This document shows positions 1-11,800 of a DNA stretch of 64,000 bases, piece by piece; within the stretch, counting starts at the first letter, position 1; each line of letters starts with the position of its first letter. Source of the stretch: Cristatella mucedo (lineage: Eukaryota; Bryozoa; Phylactolaemata; Cristatellidae); NCBI GenBank assembly GCA_009760855.2, contig WPIO01000034.1:3653501-3717500 (forward strand), given 5' to 3'. The position numbers and the translations under genes were made by a program. The notes under the pieces are model-generated. The model ran no database searches. It was not told the origin of the DNA and saw nothing but the letters and a program-made list of their open reading frames with translations.

Positions 1-375
1 ATCGGCACAGCCGCCGCCTCCGCATCGGTTTCGCGCCGACGGCAGCCGGCGAAGGCGACGGACGAAATGGACGTCGCGACTGCGCCGGGCGGCGCGCCGC
101 AGCCGCCGCCGACGAGCGGCGCTGCCGACGTAGGCACCAGTTTCGCATCTCCCCGGTCCGGCGCGGAGCCGGTCCGGCTCCGCGACTTCCGCTGCTCGCG
201 TAGCCCGCGAGCGTCGATGGCAGCGGAAGCACGCCGGTCTGCTATCCGCCGCCGCCGCCGGCCGCTCGCCGTGCGCCGACCGCGGAGCGTGACACGCGAC
301 ATCCGCGACATCACCGTGACATCCGCCGCCGAGGCCGCTGGTTCTGCCGCTGCGGACTGCCGCGCAGACGAGTGA
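1..375 (+). other. GC-rich open frame at left edge, possible 3' exon of a gene outside the window
   Basis: One frame is open from base 1 to a TGA at 373-375, about 124 codons rich in Ala, Arg, Pro and Ser. No domain or family motif is recognisable. GC-rich DNA of this kind often stays open by chance, and overlapping frames nearby are also open. The low-complexity composition recalls the final exon of the CFAP97D gene in this window, so a terminal exon of an upstream gene is possible, but no acceptor site can be judged because the edge cuts it. Confidence 0.15.
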
Positions 376-2029
376 GCCGCGATTTCCCGCCGCGGCGGCG
401 GCGGCGGCGACTAGCGACGACCGCCGCGGCGGCGACTAGCTACCGACAGCGTCGCTTGCTTGACTGCCGCTGATGCCGTCGCTTCGCCGCTACTTTCTCT
501 GCTTCGCCGATTCCTGCTGCTTCGCCGAGCTGCGGCGCCAGCGGTCGAGCGGGCGCAGGCAGGCAGCTGCCGCAGCCCAATGCAGGTCATCGGCGGAGCG
601 AGCGACGACAAGTGACGCGGATGAAGAGCGGCGGATGCAGGCAGTGCGCATGCGCCGATCGAACTTCTCGCCGTCTGGCTGGCCAGGTAGCCGGCTGGCC
701 GACGAGTACGCCTCTTGTCGAATGCGAGACCGCCGCCCGCGAGTAGCGGCCGCTAGCGCGACCAGAGTGCAGCTCTGCAAGCGCGGCATTCTTTGGTGGG
801 CCGCGGGAGGTGGGGGTGGTTGGTGCCGCCGGAAGTGCGGATTTTGAAAGCCCTCGTTTATCGAACGTTGAGTCGTCTGCTCTCTCAGATTTTGAAGCTG
901 CGCGGTGAGGGAGCGAGACGCGAAAGTCATTCGTCACGCCGTCCTTGCGAGCCAGCCTCAATAAATTGAGAGGAGCCGCGCGCCGAGGCCCTAGACTTTC
1001 TGCACTCGCCGGCTCCGAACGAATGTGACGTTCAAAAGGGGGAAGTACGCTGTCGAGGTGCTCGAGCCCCACAGCCTCGCTCTCCGAGTCTCGCGGGGGG
1101 GGAGGGGGCGTGACTCGGTCACGCCACGCCCCCCCCCCCCGCGCCGCGCCGCTGGGCTGCCAGCGGCGGCTGCTCACTACCTCACGGAAAGCCACGAAGG
1201 CGTCGAGGCCGGGGCGGAAGTCCGGGTGCCACGGGCCTCAGGTCGTACCCGAGGCCCGCGGCAATAGAATCCCTGTCAGGGATTCTAAGCTGCCATTTGC
1301 TTGACAGCTATAAGAAGTTATACTATACGGATGTCAGCTACTACTCAGCCGATAAAGTGTTCTCCTTCTTCGTTGTAGAAATTTCGTACGTTCGTGCGCC
1401 TCCGTACGTAGTGCCTCCTCCGATTAAATCCAGTATTGAGTCGTCGAGCAACCTGTGATCTCCAGGAAGAAAATTTCCGAGGTTTCTGTGTGCGAGTTGG
1501 CTGCCTTAACTATCGCTAGCAAGAAGAGCTAGTCACCTGATGACCCTATACAATCCTTTCTCGGGTGTTCACTGGGGGAGGGACACAATTGGTCCAAATC
1601 TCGTTTTTAATGTTTCTCTGTATTAAGAAGCTGTCCTATACTCTTAGAAATCGGCCGTCGTTCGACAAATACTTTCTAAAAGTCTGACGTGGATCTGGAG
1701 CTCCTAGAAAACTATCACCAAGTCTGTCTTCTACCTTGTTTGTTGAAGATTCTTGAAAAGATTGTCCCTAAGTAGCTTGCAGAACACATTGAGAAGAATG
1801 AATTGTCAGAAAAGTTTCATTCGGAACTCAAGCGACATCGCTCTAATGAAGCTCCTTCGTCTGACACGTACGTAGTCTATGTAGCAGCGACAATGGTAAC
1901 TATGGCTGTAACGATGGTAACTATGTCTATGGCTGCTGCTGCTGCCCTACCTTCATCTATCGTCTTCGTTTGGCACTATTGATTATGAAATCCTCCTTTA
2001 CCGAATCGGTCTCTCAGACGGACACTAAC
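376..2029. other. CpG-rich then ordinary DNA, no gene seen
   Basis: Up to about 1,250 the sequence is very rich in CpG and CGG/CCG runs, with C and G homopolymers near 1,095 and 1,130, as in a CpG island. After that it becomes AT-balanced with no convincing exon. Many short frames are open on both strands in the first part, but none carries a family motif or a spliced structure. Confidence 0.4.
1265..1287. repeat. Perfect 11-bp palindrome with one central base
   Basis: Arms TAGAATCCCTG (1265-1275) and CAGGGATTCTA (1277-1287) are exact reverse complements around a single T. It sits where the CpG-rich block gives way to ordinary DNA. Function unknown; it is one of several short foldbacks in the window. 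Confidence 0.7.
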
Positions 2030-2290
2030 GTGGTTCAAATCGCTGTTTACTCAAAATCTACTTCCCTCCCTACTTGTATCTATGCTGGACTACAACTGCT
2101 GGACTTTCCTTGACTGCCCTCTGACTTAGCTGTGCTCCTTAATTTATATTTATTGATTGAGATGAAGTCATTTGGTCGCCGCACGAGAGCCGAAAGCTGC
2201 TTGTTGGGCCGTGAAGTTCGCTACAGAATACTCTCCTGTATGTAACACCTACTTGGTTCCTTAGGAGCTTCTTGGAGTTACAGACGGAGC
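2030..2290 (+). mobile_element. LINE B 3' fragment
   Basis: The stretch around 2,158-2,280 (a 'gatgaagtc.tttgg' block, then 'tactctcctgtatgtaacacc' and a GGAGTTACAG motif) matches in order the 3' ends of better preserved plus-strand copies at 30,950-31,060 and 53,180-53,300. Only the tail is left, with no usable coding sequence. The left limit is approximate. Confidence 0.6.
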
Positions 2291-2293
2291 TAT

Positions 2294-2441
2294 GTTGCAT
2301 GTAACATTGCAGATTACCTGAATATTATATGTAACATTCAGATTGCCTGAATGTTGCATGTAATATTGTAGATTGCCTGAATATTATATGTAACATTCAG
2401 ATTGCCATAATGTTGCATGTAACATTGCAGATTACCCGAAT
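2294..2441. repeat. 59-bp tandem repeat, about 2.5 copies
   Basis: The unit starts GTTGCATGTAACATTGCAGA and contains a second, related half with TATATGTAACATTCAGA, so each 59-bp unit is itself an old duplication. It directly abuts the LINE B tail and probably arose from it. Confidence 0.75.
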
Positions 2442-2525
2442 GGGCTTAGAAATCTGTCGAGACCGGTCAGACAGTCTTTGGAAGTTTCTTATAAGTGAGT
2501 ACAGTCGTCGAGAAAGGCTTAGGCG

Positions 2526-2660
2526 TTGTGTTTGGCCCAGTGGTTTAGGTGCTCGCCTTTGACGACTGAGGTCGTGGGCTCGAGCCCTGCGGCACTTTTA
2601 AGCACCTGATTGGAGACTACGTTCTCTTAGGGTGCTATACAAATGAAATAAATATTTTAA
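2526..2660 (+). mobile_element. SINE family 1 (tRNA-like head, LINE-like tail)
   Basis: The head TTTGGCCCAGTGGTTTAGG resembles a pol III A box and GGGCTCGAGCCC a degenerate B box. The tail 'aagcacctga...gttctcttagggtgctatacaaatgaa' resembles the LINE A 3' end. Ends in an AT-rich stretch. At least ten full or partial copies lie in this window. Confidence 0.8.
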
Positions 2661-3000
2661 AGACATGTTTTCTCTCTAACACATGAATGACAACATGGAC
2701 GACTCGCTGAAACTCCCTGGGTACTGTTGGATTACAATAATATACAAAAACTTTGGTTTAGACCACAGGGTTTCGCTAATGTCGGAATATGTGCTTCAGC
2801 AGCCTCCTTTTCGGTGGTAACCGAATGTCATATCGAGGCCACTAAAAGCACGACTACGCGAAGCCGATTCGCCGGCGGCTTCGTCTTTGTGAGATGGGGC
2901 AATTGTTGCTTATCCATCACATTGATTCAATTAAGCTTGCTGTAATCTACCTAAATGTCATCCGGGGGCTTTCTAACGGTCATCAATCGTGATCCACTGG

Positions 3001-3026
3001 ACGACGATCGATCGCTCGATCGTCGT
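3001..3026. repeat. Perfect 11-bp inverted repeat, 4-nt loop
   Basis: Arms ACGACGATCGA (3001-3011) and TCGATCGTCGT (3016-3026) flank TCGC. Built from GATC/TCGA units, so simple-sequence origin is possible. Confidence 0.65.
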
Positions 3027-4680
3027 ATCTCAACTACTAGCTGAGTCCTTGACCTGTGGGGTTAGTGGAACGCCTCTCAGACCGGCTCACTGCTGCTGCA
3101 CAGCCACGGCCTGTGGCCTCAGCCGAACGTCTATTGCACTTTCCTAAATCCAATGAGTTTTTGGAGAGCAGTAGGCAATTTTTAATCAGCGCTACTTTCA
3201 GCGCTGGTGAATTCGCTGCTGCTCTTCTGAAAGTGCAGCTGCAATCGTGCACTCTAAATGCGTTCCGGTTGTCAGTTAGTCGTTGCCGTTGAATCTGGGC
3301 ACGGTGACTCCGAAGCGGATTTACAATGTCCAATTTATTGAAATACAGGGATGCTGGCTTGTCGGCGAGGTTCGCTGTGATCATCCAGCATACTACCTTT
3401 ACTTACTGGCATGGCAAGTTTTTTTTCTTAAGAAGCCAGCCGATTGCACACTTCTAAAAAAGGTTCCCGGGGCGCGCCTCGGAGCTGCTGCACTGCAACT
3501 GCATCGCCGCTGGGCTTCTGTCTAGTAGAAACGCCATCCTAGCGACAAGTACGATTATGTGCATCATATCATCACTTTAGATGCAGCCTCCATGCCTAAC
3601 TTGCACTAGGTCCCCAGCCGATGAGATAGAGCTGTACTTCCCGATAATGTAGAATATGCAGTCAGCTATTTCCCATTTTGAAGAAAGTTCTTCTAGGGAA
3701 TTCTGCTCACAGGACCTCTGGCGGCGTTATGTTTTCTAAGGCTACGAGGGGGGAAAGCTCTTTGTCACCGTCTTCAGTTGAGTTTTGACCGCGGTTTCAC
3801 CACAAACATGATGAGGTCACCGGTAATAGATAATATATAATAGATAATTGCTCTCGAACTGACGACCAGCGAAGCTGTGAGAGGGCCGTGAGTGAGCGGA
3901 TGGTCTGCTGCCACTAAATGGCGCCGCTCAGACTCAGTGTCCAGCAGGACCGTTACCGCGAAGCATCCGCTTCAAAAAAGGAAAAACGGTTCATCGCTAC
4001 CTTTGTCAAGCTGGAAAAGGGAAAAAATCCCTCTCCACAAGGCCTTAGCCATTCCACACAAGTTTAGCGCTTGTTCATATTTTGCCACCCTTTCTCCGTC
4101 GTCTGCTCACGTGCTCGCAAGGCTTCCAGCCAGTTTCTCTCTCTATCGGCACGGCACGATTGAAGACGCTGCTAAGAACGTCGGATTGCTGCCGCTGTCC
4201 ATGTGCTTTTCCCGCGTATTCGCCCGTTCGGATCGCTACACTCTGGACACCCATCGGCAAAGGAGCTCTCCGCACACGTGTGAGGAGAGCTCGCGGCAGC
4301 GTGCCTGAAAATCGCCCCCCCATTGCCTCAAATTGGCAGCTCCGACTATGCCGCCGGCCATTCGACAAGTAAGGCGTCTGTTTTGTAGTCTCGATCTCAC
4401 TTGACTCAGCTTACGCGGACTTCAAGTACCGGTGTTGCGTTGCTGTGTCCTCGGGCGGCGGCCGCTCTAGTGGAGTCTCGCGGAGGCACGCGAGACTCTC
4501 GCGGACGCACGCGGACGCGAGCGGTGGACGAGACTCTCGTCCGTTTATTGCTCTAGTGCGCACAGTCTCTGCGAGCTGCTGCTGAGTCGCCGTAGTTGCG
4601 CCGAATCGAATCGAGTCAAATGCCCACTTCGCCGGCCGCACTTTGGGGCATTTATTAGTGGCCGGACGTTTCGCTAATTA

Positions 4681-4707
4681 CAGCAGCAGCAGCAGCAGCA
4701 GCAGCAG
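4681..4707. repeat. (CAG)9 microsatellite
   Basis: Nine uninterrupted CAG triplets upstream of the transporter gene; no reading frame through it is otherwise supported. Confidence 0.85.
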
Positions 4708-5242
4708 GCGGCACGCACAGCACCGGCATCTAAGGAAAGCTCAGTAAATGCTGAATCTCTAGGTGAACGTGCAAGGGTGAGTTCGAACTCCCACGCGCTT
4801 GAATCGCACCGTTTTCTCGATAATCCCAGCGCCGTCAGGGTAGTCACAACACGCCCACAGCCACTGGTAGCGCGATCGTTCAATGGCGGCCGCAGCTATC
4901 AAAGGTTATCCGGAAAAGCCTGGCCATTATTATACGGGTCAGCGAACCGCGCCCATTAGCCGTAGCGCATAGGCCTGTACGATTACGTACTGACCATTGT
5001 TATTTAGCGCTGTCAGAAGGAGCGGGTGCAGCCGGAAACGCTACCTGGCGGTCGCGGCTGCTCGCTGTGGCAGCGGCGGCGGCGGTGCCGCGGCGGTAAG
5101 CGCAGAGGAGGCGGCGGCCGCGGGCGTGGCGGCGGCGACTGACGTGGCGGCGGCGGGCGTGGCGGCGGCGGGCGTGGCGGCGGCGGCGGACGTGACGCCG
5201 GAGCAGTGCCGCCGGCAGTGAGGCGCTGGCGGCACTCTGGTG

Positions 5243-5691
5243 ATGCCTCGGCCCGCCGACCACCGGGACGGCGGCTACGCGTGGATCGTTCTCCTGTGCT
5301 GCGTCTGCGTGCAGCTGCTGTCCATCGGCATCGCGTTCTCAGTCGGCGTCTTCTACGCCGAGCTCCTGGACGCCTTCGGGGCGTCGAAGAGTGAGACGGC
5401 TCTGGTGGGCTCGCTGCACACGAGCCTGCTCTTTCTTCCCGGTACGTGCGGACCGGCCGCCGCAGTGCCATAGCGAGTTCGGCTCTCACGCCGCCGCGGA
5501 GAGCTGCCGATCGCGGGCTCCGGACGCCGGGAAGCTTCCGGTCGCGTCGCCGCAGCGGCCTATCGGTGCGTTGAGCCCTGGTTTGGCCCAGCATTTAAGG
5601 TATTCGCCCTTGGCGACCGAGGTCAAGGTAAATGGATTGGGTGACCGAGGTCGTAGGCTCGAGCTCTGTGGCATATGTGATATAAATATAA

Positions 5692-5722
<31 letters not shown>

Positions 5723-5727
5723 TAGAG

Positions 5728-5770
<43 letters not shown>

Positions 5771-5777
5771 TATATAA

Positions 5778-5808
<31 letters not shown>

Positions 5809-8800
5809 TAGAGAACTATATATATATATATATATAGTTCTCTATATCAATTTAGTCTTATTTAGACACTTCTCGCATGCCACAGAGCTCGAGCCTGCGA
5901 CCTCGGTCATCAAATGCAACCTAACCATAATGTTTATGCAGCCATATTGTACAATATGGTTAGTTGCAACGTGTAGTGTCAACTTGGGTAATATGGTTAG
6001 CCATAATACGCACAGTGTCTGCACGCATAAATACACGAAGGAAAAATGACAAATGGCTCTTGATGAACTTATGCTGCGTTTTAGCTTGTTTTTAGCTTTC
6101 GCTAAGTCAAGGGATGACGTGGCGTCAGTAGGAAGTGAGTTGCTGGTTTTGAGAGCATGAACTTGAGGCACAGTCTCCAAAGGATATGAGGTTGGTTCGA
6201 GGTATATATAAACATATATAAACAGCGTGAGTCAGAAGAGCGGGTGGTCCGATGCCTAGCCTGGTTGGGGAGTAGTTCAGATAAGCAGGCTATAGCCGGA
6301 AAATCTAGTGACGCAAAAGTGAGTGACAAACCTTGAAGTCGACAAGTTGCTTGATTAGAAGCCAGTGCAGGTCGACGAGAAGTGATGTAGATGTGGCACC
6401 TGCGACGCTCACAACAGACCAGCCTGGCTGCCGAGTTTTGCATCAACTGTAAGTGCCTGATTGCATAGGCCGGTAGGCCTGCAAGCAGTGAGTTACAGAA
6501 GTCAAGAGAGCATCTCACAGATGCATAGACCGACTTGGATGATATCCCTATCTAAGCAGGCCCAAATTTAAATTGTTGTGTAGCTGAAAGTAGGCAGTTT
6601 TGACTATACAGCTAGGTCATCTAGTGAAAGATCACTTTGGACCAGGACAAATAGATTTCGTGCAGATGCTGCGGGCGATATGCTAGGAGAGTCGATTTTG
6701 AGATTAGACCTTTCAATTTCTGAGTCACATTAGGTTTGCTCATTACTAGTAAGTTAGTTTTTTTGTCATTTAGTGAGAGAAGTTTGCCTATTCACGTGCT
6801 GATGTCAGCAATAAATGCTGCAATAGAGTTAAGAGAGTTTGACCTGCTGGAAGGCTCGTAGGGATGAAAGCTTAGGTACAGCTGCGTGTCGTTGGCATAG
6901 AAGTGAAAGCCTAGACTGGGTTTGGCGAGTACATCGGTAAGAGGGTAAGAGGGAGAGTATAAACTGTGAAAAAAGGGAACTCTGTGCACAGAGCTTAAGT
7001 CGTTCCTCGGATATCCTTTTTTCGTTCACATTAATACTCTGGAGTCTCCCAGTGAGATAGGATCTCAATCATTGCTGTGCCGCGCCAGTGATTCCAGGCC
7101 AGATCAGAGGCGCACGAAAAGGACTTGGTGATCAATAATATCAAACGCTAACCCAAAGATAAAAAACAAACGAGCAGAGGGACTTGAAATAAGACAGCGG
7201 TTCGTCATATACCGGAGGCAAAGCTGACTCCGAGAGTGGTTAGCTCTAACGCCAGACGGAACCTCGCTTGCTAGGTTTGAAGTTTTAATAAACAAGTTCA
7301 GCTGGTCTGCCACAACTCTTTCCAGCGGGGAGACTGAAAGGCGGAAGCTGCTCAAGCAGCTCTTGGTCCAAGTGTTGATTGCTTAATTAGTGGCCTTTGA
7401 AAAGGCCTTTTTGGAAAGGTGCAGGGAAAATGCTAACGCTGAGACCTAAGGCTAAGCACATATTTATTATGTGAGTTATGCATAGCAACAGTAGATGCAT
7501 GCGTCGTACAAGTAAGACATTTGGAATAAGATCTTGAGGGCTAGTAGTTTTCTTTGACTGGGAGATGAATTTCTAGATGAGTTTACTAGTGGCAGGCTTA
7601 AATGCAGACATTGAGGCGATGCAAGGAATCGAGGAAGAGACGTCCTCTCCTGGGGATTATATATATATATATATATTATATATATATATTATATATATAT
7701 ATTCTGTATTAATTTATAATATATATTTTAAATTTAGTATATATAATATAATATTATATAATATATAATATTTCTGCTGCGGAGGGAGAGGAGTCCAGTT
7801 CGGATGCGCTTTCTGCACGGATGAACTCTCTGGACCCTGTCGATCTTGCTGGCAAAGAAGTTAGAGAAGCGATTTGCCGAGCTGGTTTGGCCCAGTGGCT
7901 TAGGTGCTCGCCCCGATCAAGGTTGGGTCAAGGTCGTGGGCCCGAGCCGCGTAGCTCGCGTGAAGCACCTGAAAAAAGATTAACTTCTCTTAGGGCGCCA
8001 TACAAATGATTTATGTTATATTCATATCTGCTAGGTCACCACAAAGATCGATAGGTAAAGAGGTAACCTGGGAGTGATTTAGGAGATGGATGGTTTATGG
8101 CAGACACCAGCATTTTTGGATTGCATCTGTGATTCGACTATGTTTCTATATACGCTAGACTTTTCTAGGATAGATTGGTATCATCTAAAATAGTCATCGT
8201 CGTATGCCTGTCGATGGACAGTCACTCTTGATCTATAATATCCTTTCTCAAGCTTTCGCTTAGTAGACCCAGTTTGTGTAATGTCTGCGAAGCTCGACTC
8301 ACTATTATTTCATATGGCCGGTCATGATTTCCAAGATGGGCCGTGATAGCCCAGGAGGTAAGGTGCTCGCTTTTCAAGACCGAGGACGTGGGTTCGAATC
8401 CTGCAGTGGGCGATCCTTAATTGTCAACTGCAATGTAATGTATCTCCGTCTGTAACTCCACAAAGTCATAAAGACTATGTGGGTGTTACACAGGAGAGTT
8501 TTGTATAGCGTACTCATAGCCTAAGCAGCTTTCGGTACGCATTCGGTAGCGAACAGACTTCGTCTCACGCAACAAAGAGAAAGTGGGAAGCATAGCACAG
8601 TCAGGACAGCAGTTAAGGTAGTGAGTAGCATGGAAGCAGCAGCTCAGGACCGCTGAAAAGGAAGAGCCACAGTCGGCAGCAGGAGAGTAGTTGTCGTTGC
8701 AATGACGACTAATTCATTAAAAACATTAGAATTACAAAGAATTGCCTGCATTTTACAAACGGTAAGGAGGCCGATTTCAGGCCGACTCGTCACGCGCGTA

Positions 8801-11800
8801 TACTCTCCAACAGCTGGCATTAAGCTCTAGGACGCAGAATGTCGCCCACAGAGAAACTGCTTTCGTCAGGTGCTTTTTGTCTAATACCGGCATTCCAGTT
8901 TGTTAAGTTATGCATCGCGCTATGCTTTGAGTAAATATAGCAGCTATTTCATATGCGGTCTCCAGTTTAATAACAGTGGCTGAGCTCAAAGTGCATAATC
9001 GTGGGGCATTGCACAGCAGTCGCGGTAAGCGTCTTTGGTGAGCGCCGCAATTGAAGAGACCTGAAAAAAATGCTGTCTATTTACAGGACCCGCTGTGAGC
9101 TTGCTGCTACAAAAGTTGTCTCACCGCACGGTTGCCATCTTGGGCAGCATTACAGCATGCTCCGGGCTACTCGCTGGAGCATTTGCACAAAATCTATGGA
9201 CTCTTTACTTGACCTACGGGGCATTGGGAGGTGAGTGACCGACCATTTGATCATTTTCTCGTTTTCACGTCACTTTCGCACTCGCTAGCGAATTCACTTG
9301 CTGCTAGCTGCGTCTCGCTCGTCTGCCGCTCGCTGTGCGCAGATAGGAAGCCGCCGTAGGACGGTCCTGCGCGTTGCACTTCCGTCGTGGCCGTCTTTGC
9401 TCTTAATCTGTGCACTGCATTTCCATCACCGTCATCTCTGCTCTCAACATTTCCGCAAGTATTTTTATGGCGTCCCAACGACTTGCGTACGCAGCGCGTC
9501 TGTCTCGCGCTGACCGGATGTTGGGGTAGAGAGGGTAGAGTGTAGAGAGTAGAGCTTTTCGCGGATCCGAAATTCGCGATATGATTCGCCGCCAGCAGCA
9601 GGCTGTTTGCTGTTTCTCGCGGTCCGTCATTTTTTCTCCCCGTCGATTGCGCCGCCGGGCGCTTGCGGGAAACAGCCTGCTGCATAAGCAGCAGCAGCGG
9701 CGGCAGCAGGATGGGCAGCAGCAGCAGGATGGGCAGCAGCGAGCGATCGAGCAATTGGAATTTAAGCGCTGTAAGTTGCCGCGATGGTTTGGCCCAGCGT
9801 TCAAGGTGCTCGCCCCGACCAATGGTCTTGCCGAGGCCGTGGGCTCGAGCCCCGTGGCATAGATGAAGCGCCTGACTAGTGGTTTAAGTTCTCCTTGGGC
9901 GCTATACGAATGAATTTTATTTATTTAAAGGAGGAGGCTGAGAAATGCGCTCGCGTGGAAATGCCGAATACAGCGGTGGCGCATTTGATTGACGGAGCCG
10001 CCGCTGTGCACATACATTTCGTCGATCTTGGTCTGAGCTTAATGCCGCCGTTCAATGCGCTTCGGACGCACTAGACCTTCGTTCTCCCAGATTTGGCGCT
10101 GCCATTTTGGGGCGGGAATTGGCATCCGGAAGGACGCGACGCGCCGCCTGCGTCAAAAGCTCTCGAAGTGCAGTGAACAATTGATCGCGTATTTTTCTTT
10201 TATAAAAAATGAGTTTTTTAAAATTTAAATTATTTGTCTTTTCGAGTTCGTGGGCTCATTGAGCGACGATGCCTTGTGTTAGACGTGCACCATTCGTATG
10301 AAATAGCCCAGCATCCTTTTCAGTGCAACTTATAAAGGGCTTCTGCCGAGAAGCCGAAACGAGGTGTCGATCTTAATGCGATGTAATTGGCTCAATTTTT
10401 TCATTGCACTATGCTTTCTCCAGAAGTTTGTTTTTTCTTCAGTTTTTTTCATCCATTTTTTCTTCTTTTTACCCAGCAGTTCCGTCTTCTCTGCTTGCGA
10501 CTGTAAAATTATGACGAGTTTGTGGCTGTCGCCACGTGTCCGCTGCATCCGCATTGACAGAATCGTCGAGTCACGGCAGCATCGCGCTTAGTGTCGCAGC
10601 CAATTTTGGATGACTATTCGCTATTAATGACTACTCGCTGCTGCACAAAAGGATCCTAAACTTTTTGAGCCTGTTTGAGCCTGCCGTTCGTCGCCTCGGT
10701 GTGTCGCCTCAGGGTATACACGTTGCGACAATGTTTACGTTTGCTTTAAAATAAAACCTATCCGAACATACGCCCGCCGTCGTTGTTTCAGGGCAGCGGG
10801 GACATCCTAATTGAATGAGAACATCCTGATGTTGTTCTCATTCATGTGTGAACGTCCTTTTCGCAGCGAAAGCTCGGAGCGGCTGCTGACCGCATCGCTA
10901 GCGCAACCGCAGCGTAAACCGTAATGAGTGCTAGAAAGCTGGCGGCCTCGGTCTGGCGCAGCTAGCGCCCGAGAACGCTGCCAACCAATCGCAGACCAAT
11001 CGCAGAGATTACGCTCGGGAGTGCAGGCGACAGCCGAACTCAGTCGCACTATAGTATGGTGATCGTACGCTTGATATATCGATCGAAAGTATCGTCTGCT
11101 TGGGGTCGTCCACTCTCAAGGATCTGACGTCGTCTGTCCTCTTTCTCAAAGCGTCTTTGGCTAATGCGACAGCATCGTGAATGCAATGCTCTCGCTCCGG
11201 ACGCTCGATGCAGCGACGCACGATTCGCGAATGAACAGCGGCGGCAGCAAAATAGTGCACGGAATAATCGTTCGAAATCGAAATGATCACAAAATAATCG
11301 CTCACGACCGTGCCACAGTTTGCTTGACCCGCGGGGCGACAATGCCGCCGCCGCCGCCGTTAGGTCGAGCGACGTAGTGGCGCGCCCGCGCCTCGCGCGC
11401 GCGCTGCTCTCTCCGCGGCTCTCTCCCGACGGATGAGCGCGTCGCTTCGCGTCGCAGGAGTCGGCCTCTGCATGGCGTTCGTATCGGCCGTGACGTTGCC
11501 AGCCGAATACTTCAGCGAGCGGCGGAACCTGGCGTTCGCGCTGGGCGCCGCCGGCGGCGGCCTGGGCACGCTCGTCCTGCCGCAGGCGGCGGGCCTGCTC
11601 GTGGACGCGCTGACCTGGCGCGGGGCCCTGATCGCGCTGGCCGGCCTGGCGCTGCAGATGACCGCCATCGCGGCGCTCCTGCGGCCACCGCCGCCTGCGG
11701 TCGCCGCCGAGCGCCGGCCGCCGCGGGCGTCCGCGCCGTCGCTGCTGGTGCTGAGCGTCTGCCTCAGCAGGCCGTTCGTCGCGCTGCGGCTCAACAGCTT

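Larger units (their letters stand above)
2661..4970. other. Intergenic, no supported gene
   Basis: No exon with family similarity was found. The stretch holds a short foldback at 3,001-3,026 and nine CAG triplets at 4,681-4,707. From about 3,900 it becomes increasingly CpG-rich towards the transporter gene, consistent with a promoter region. Candidate frames near 3,890-4,370 overlap one another on both strands and look like chance openings. Confidence 0.4.

Noticed and set aside
5000-5235. Ala-rich frame upstream of the transporter start
   Set aside because: It is GGC/GCG repeat DNA in the 5' region; the frame ends in TGA before the SLC16 start.
11433-11457. In-frame ATG just upstream of transporter exon 3 as a separate gene start
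   Set aside because: The AG at 11,456-11,457 and phase 1 join this exon to exon 2; the upstream ATG is intronic.
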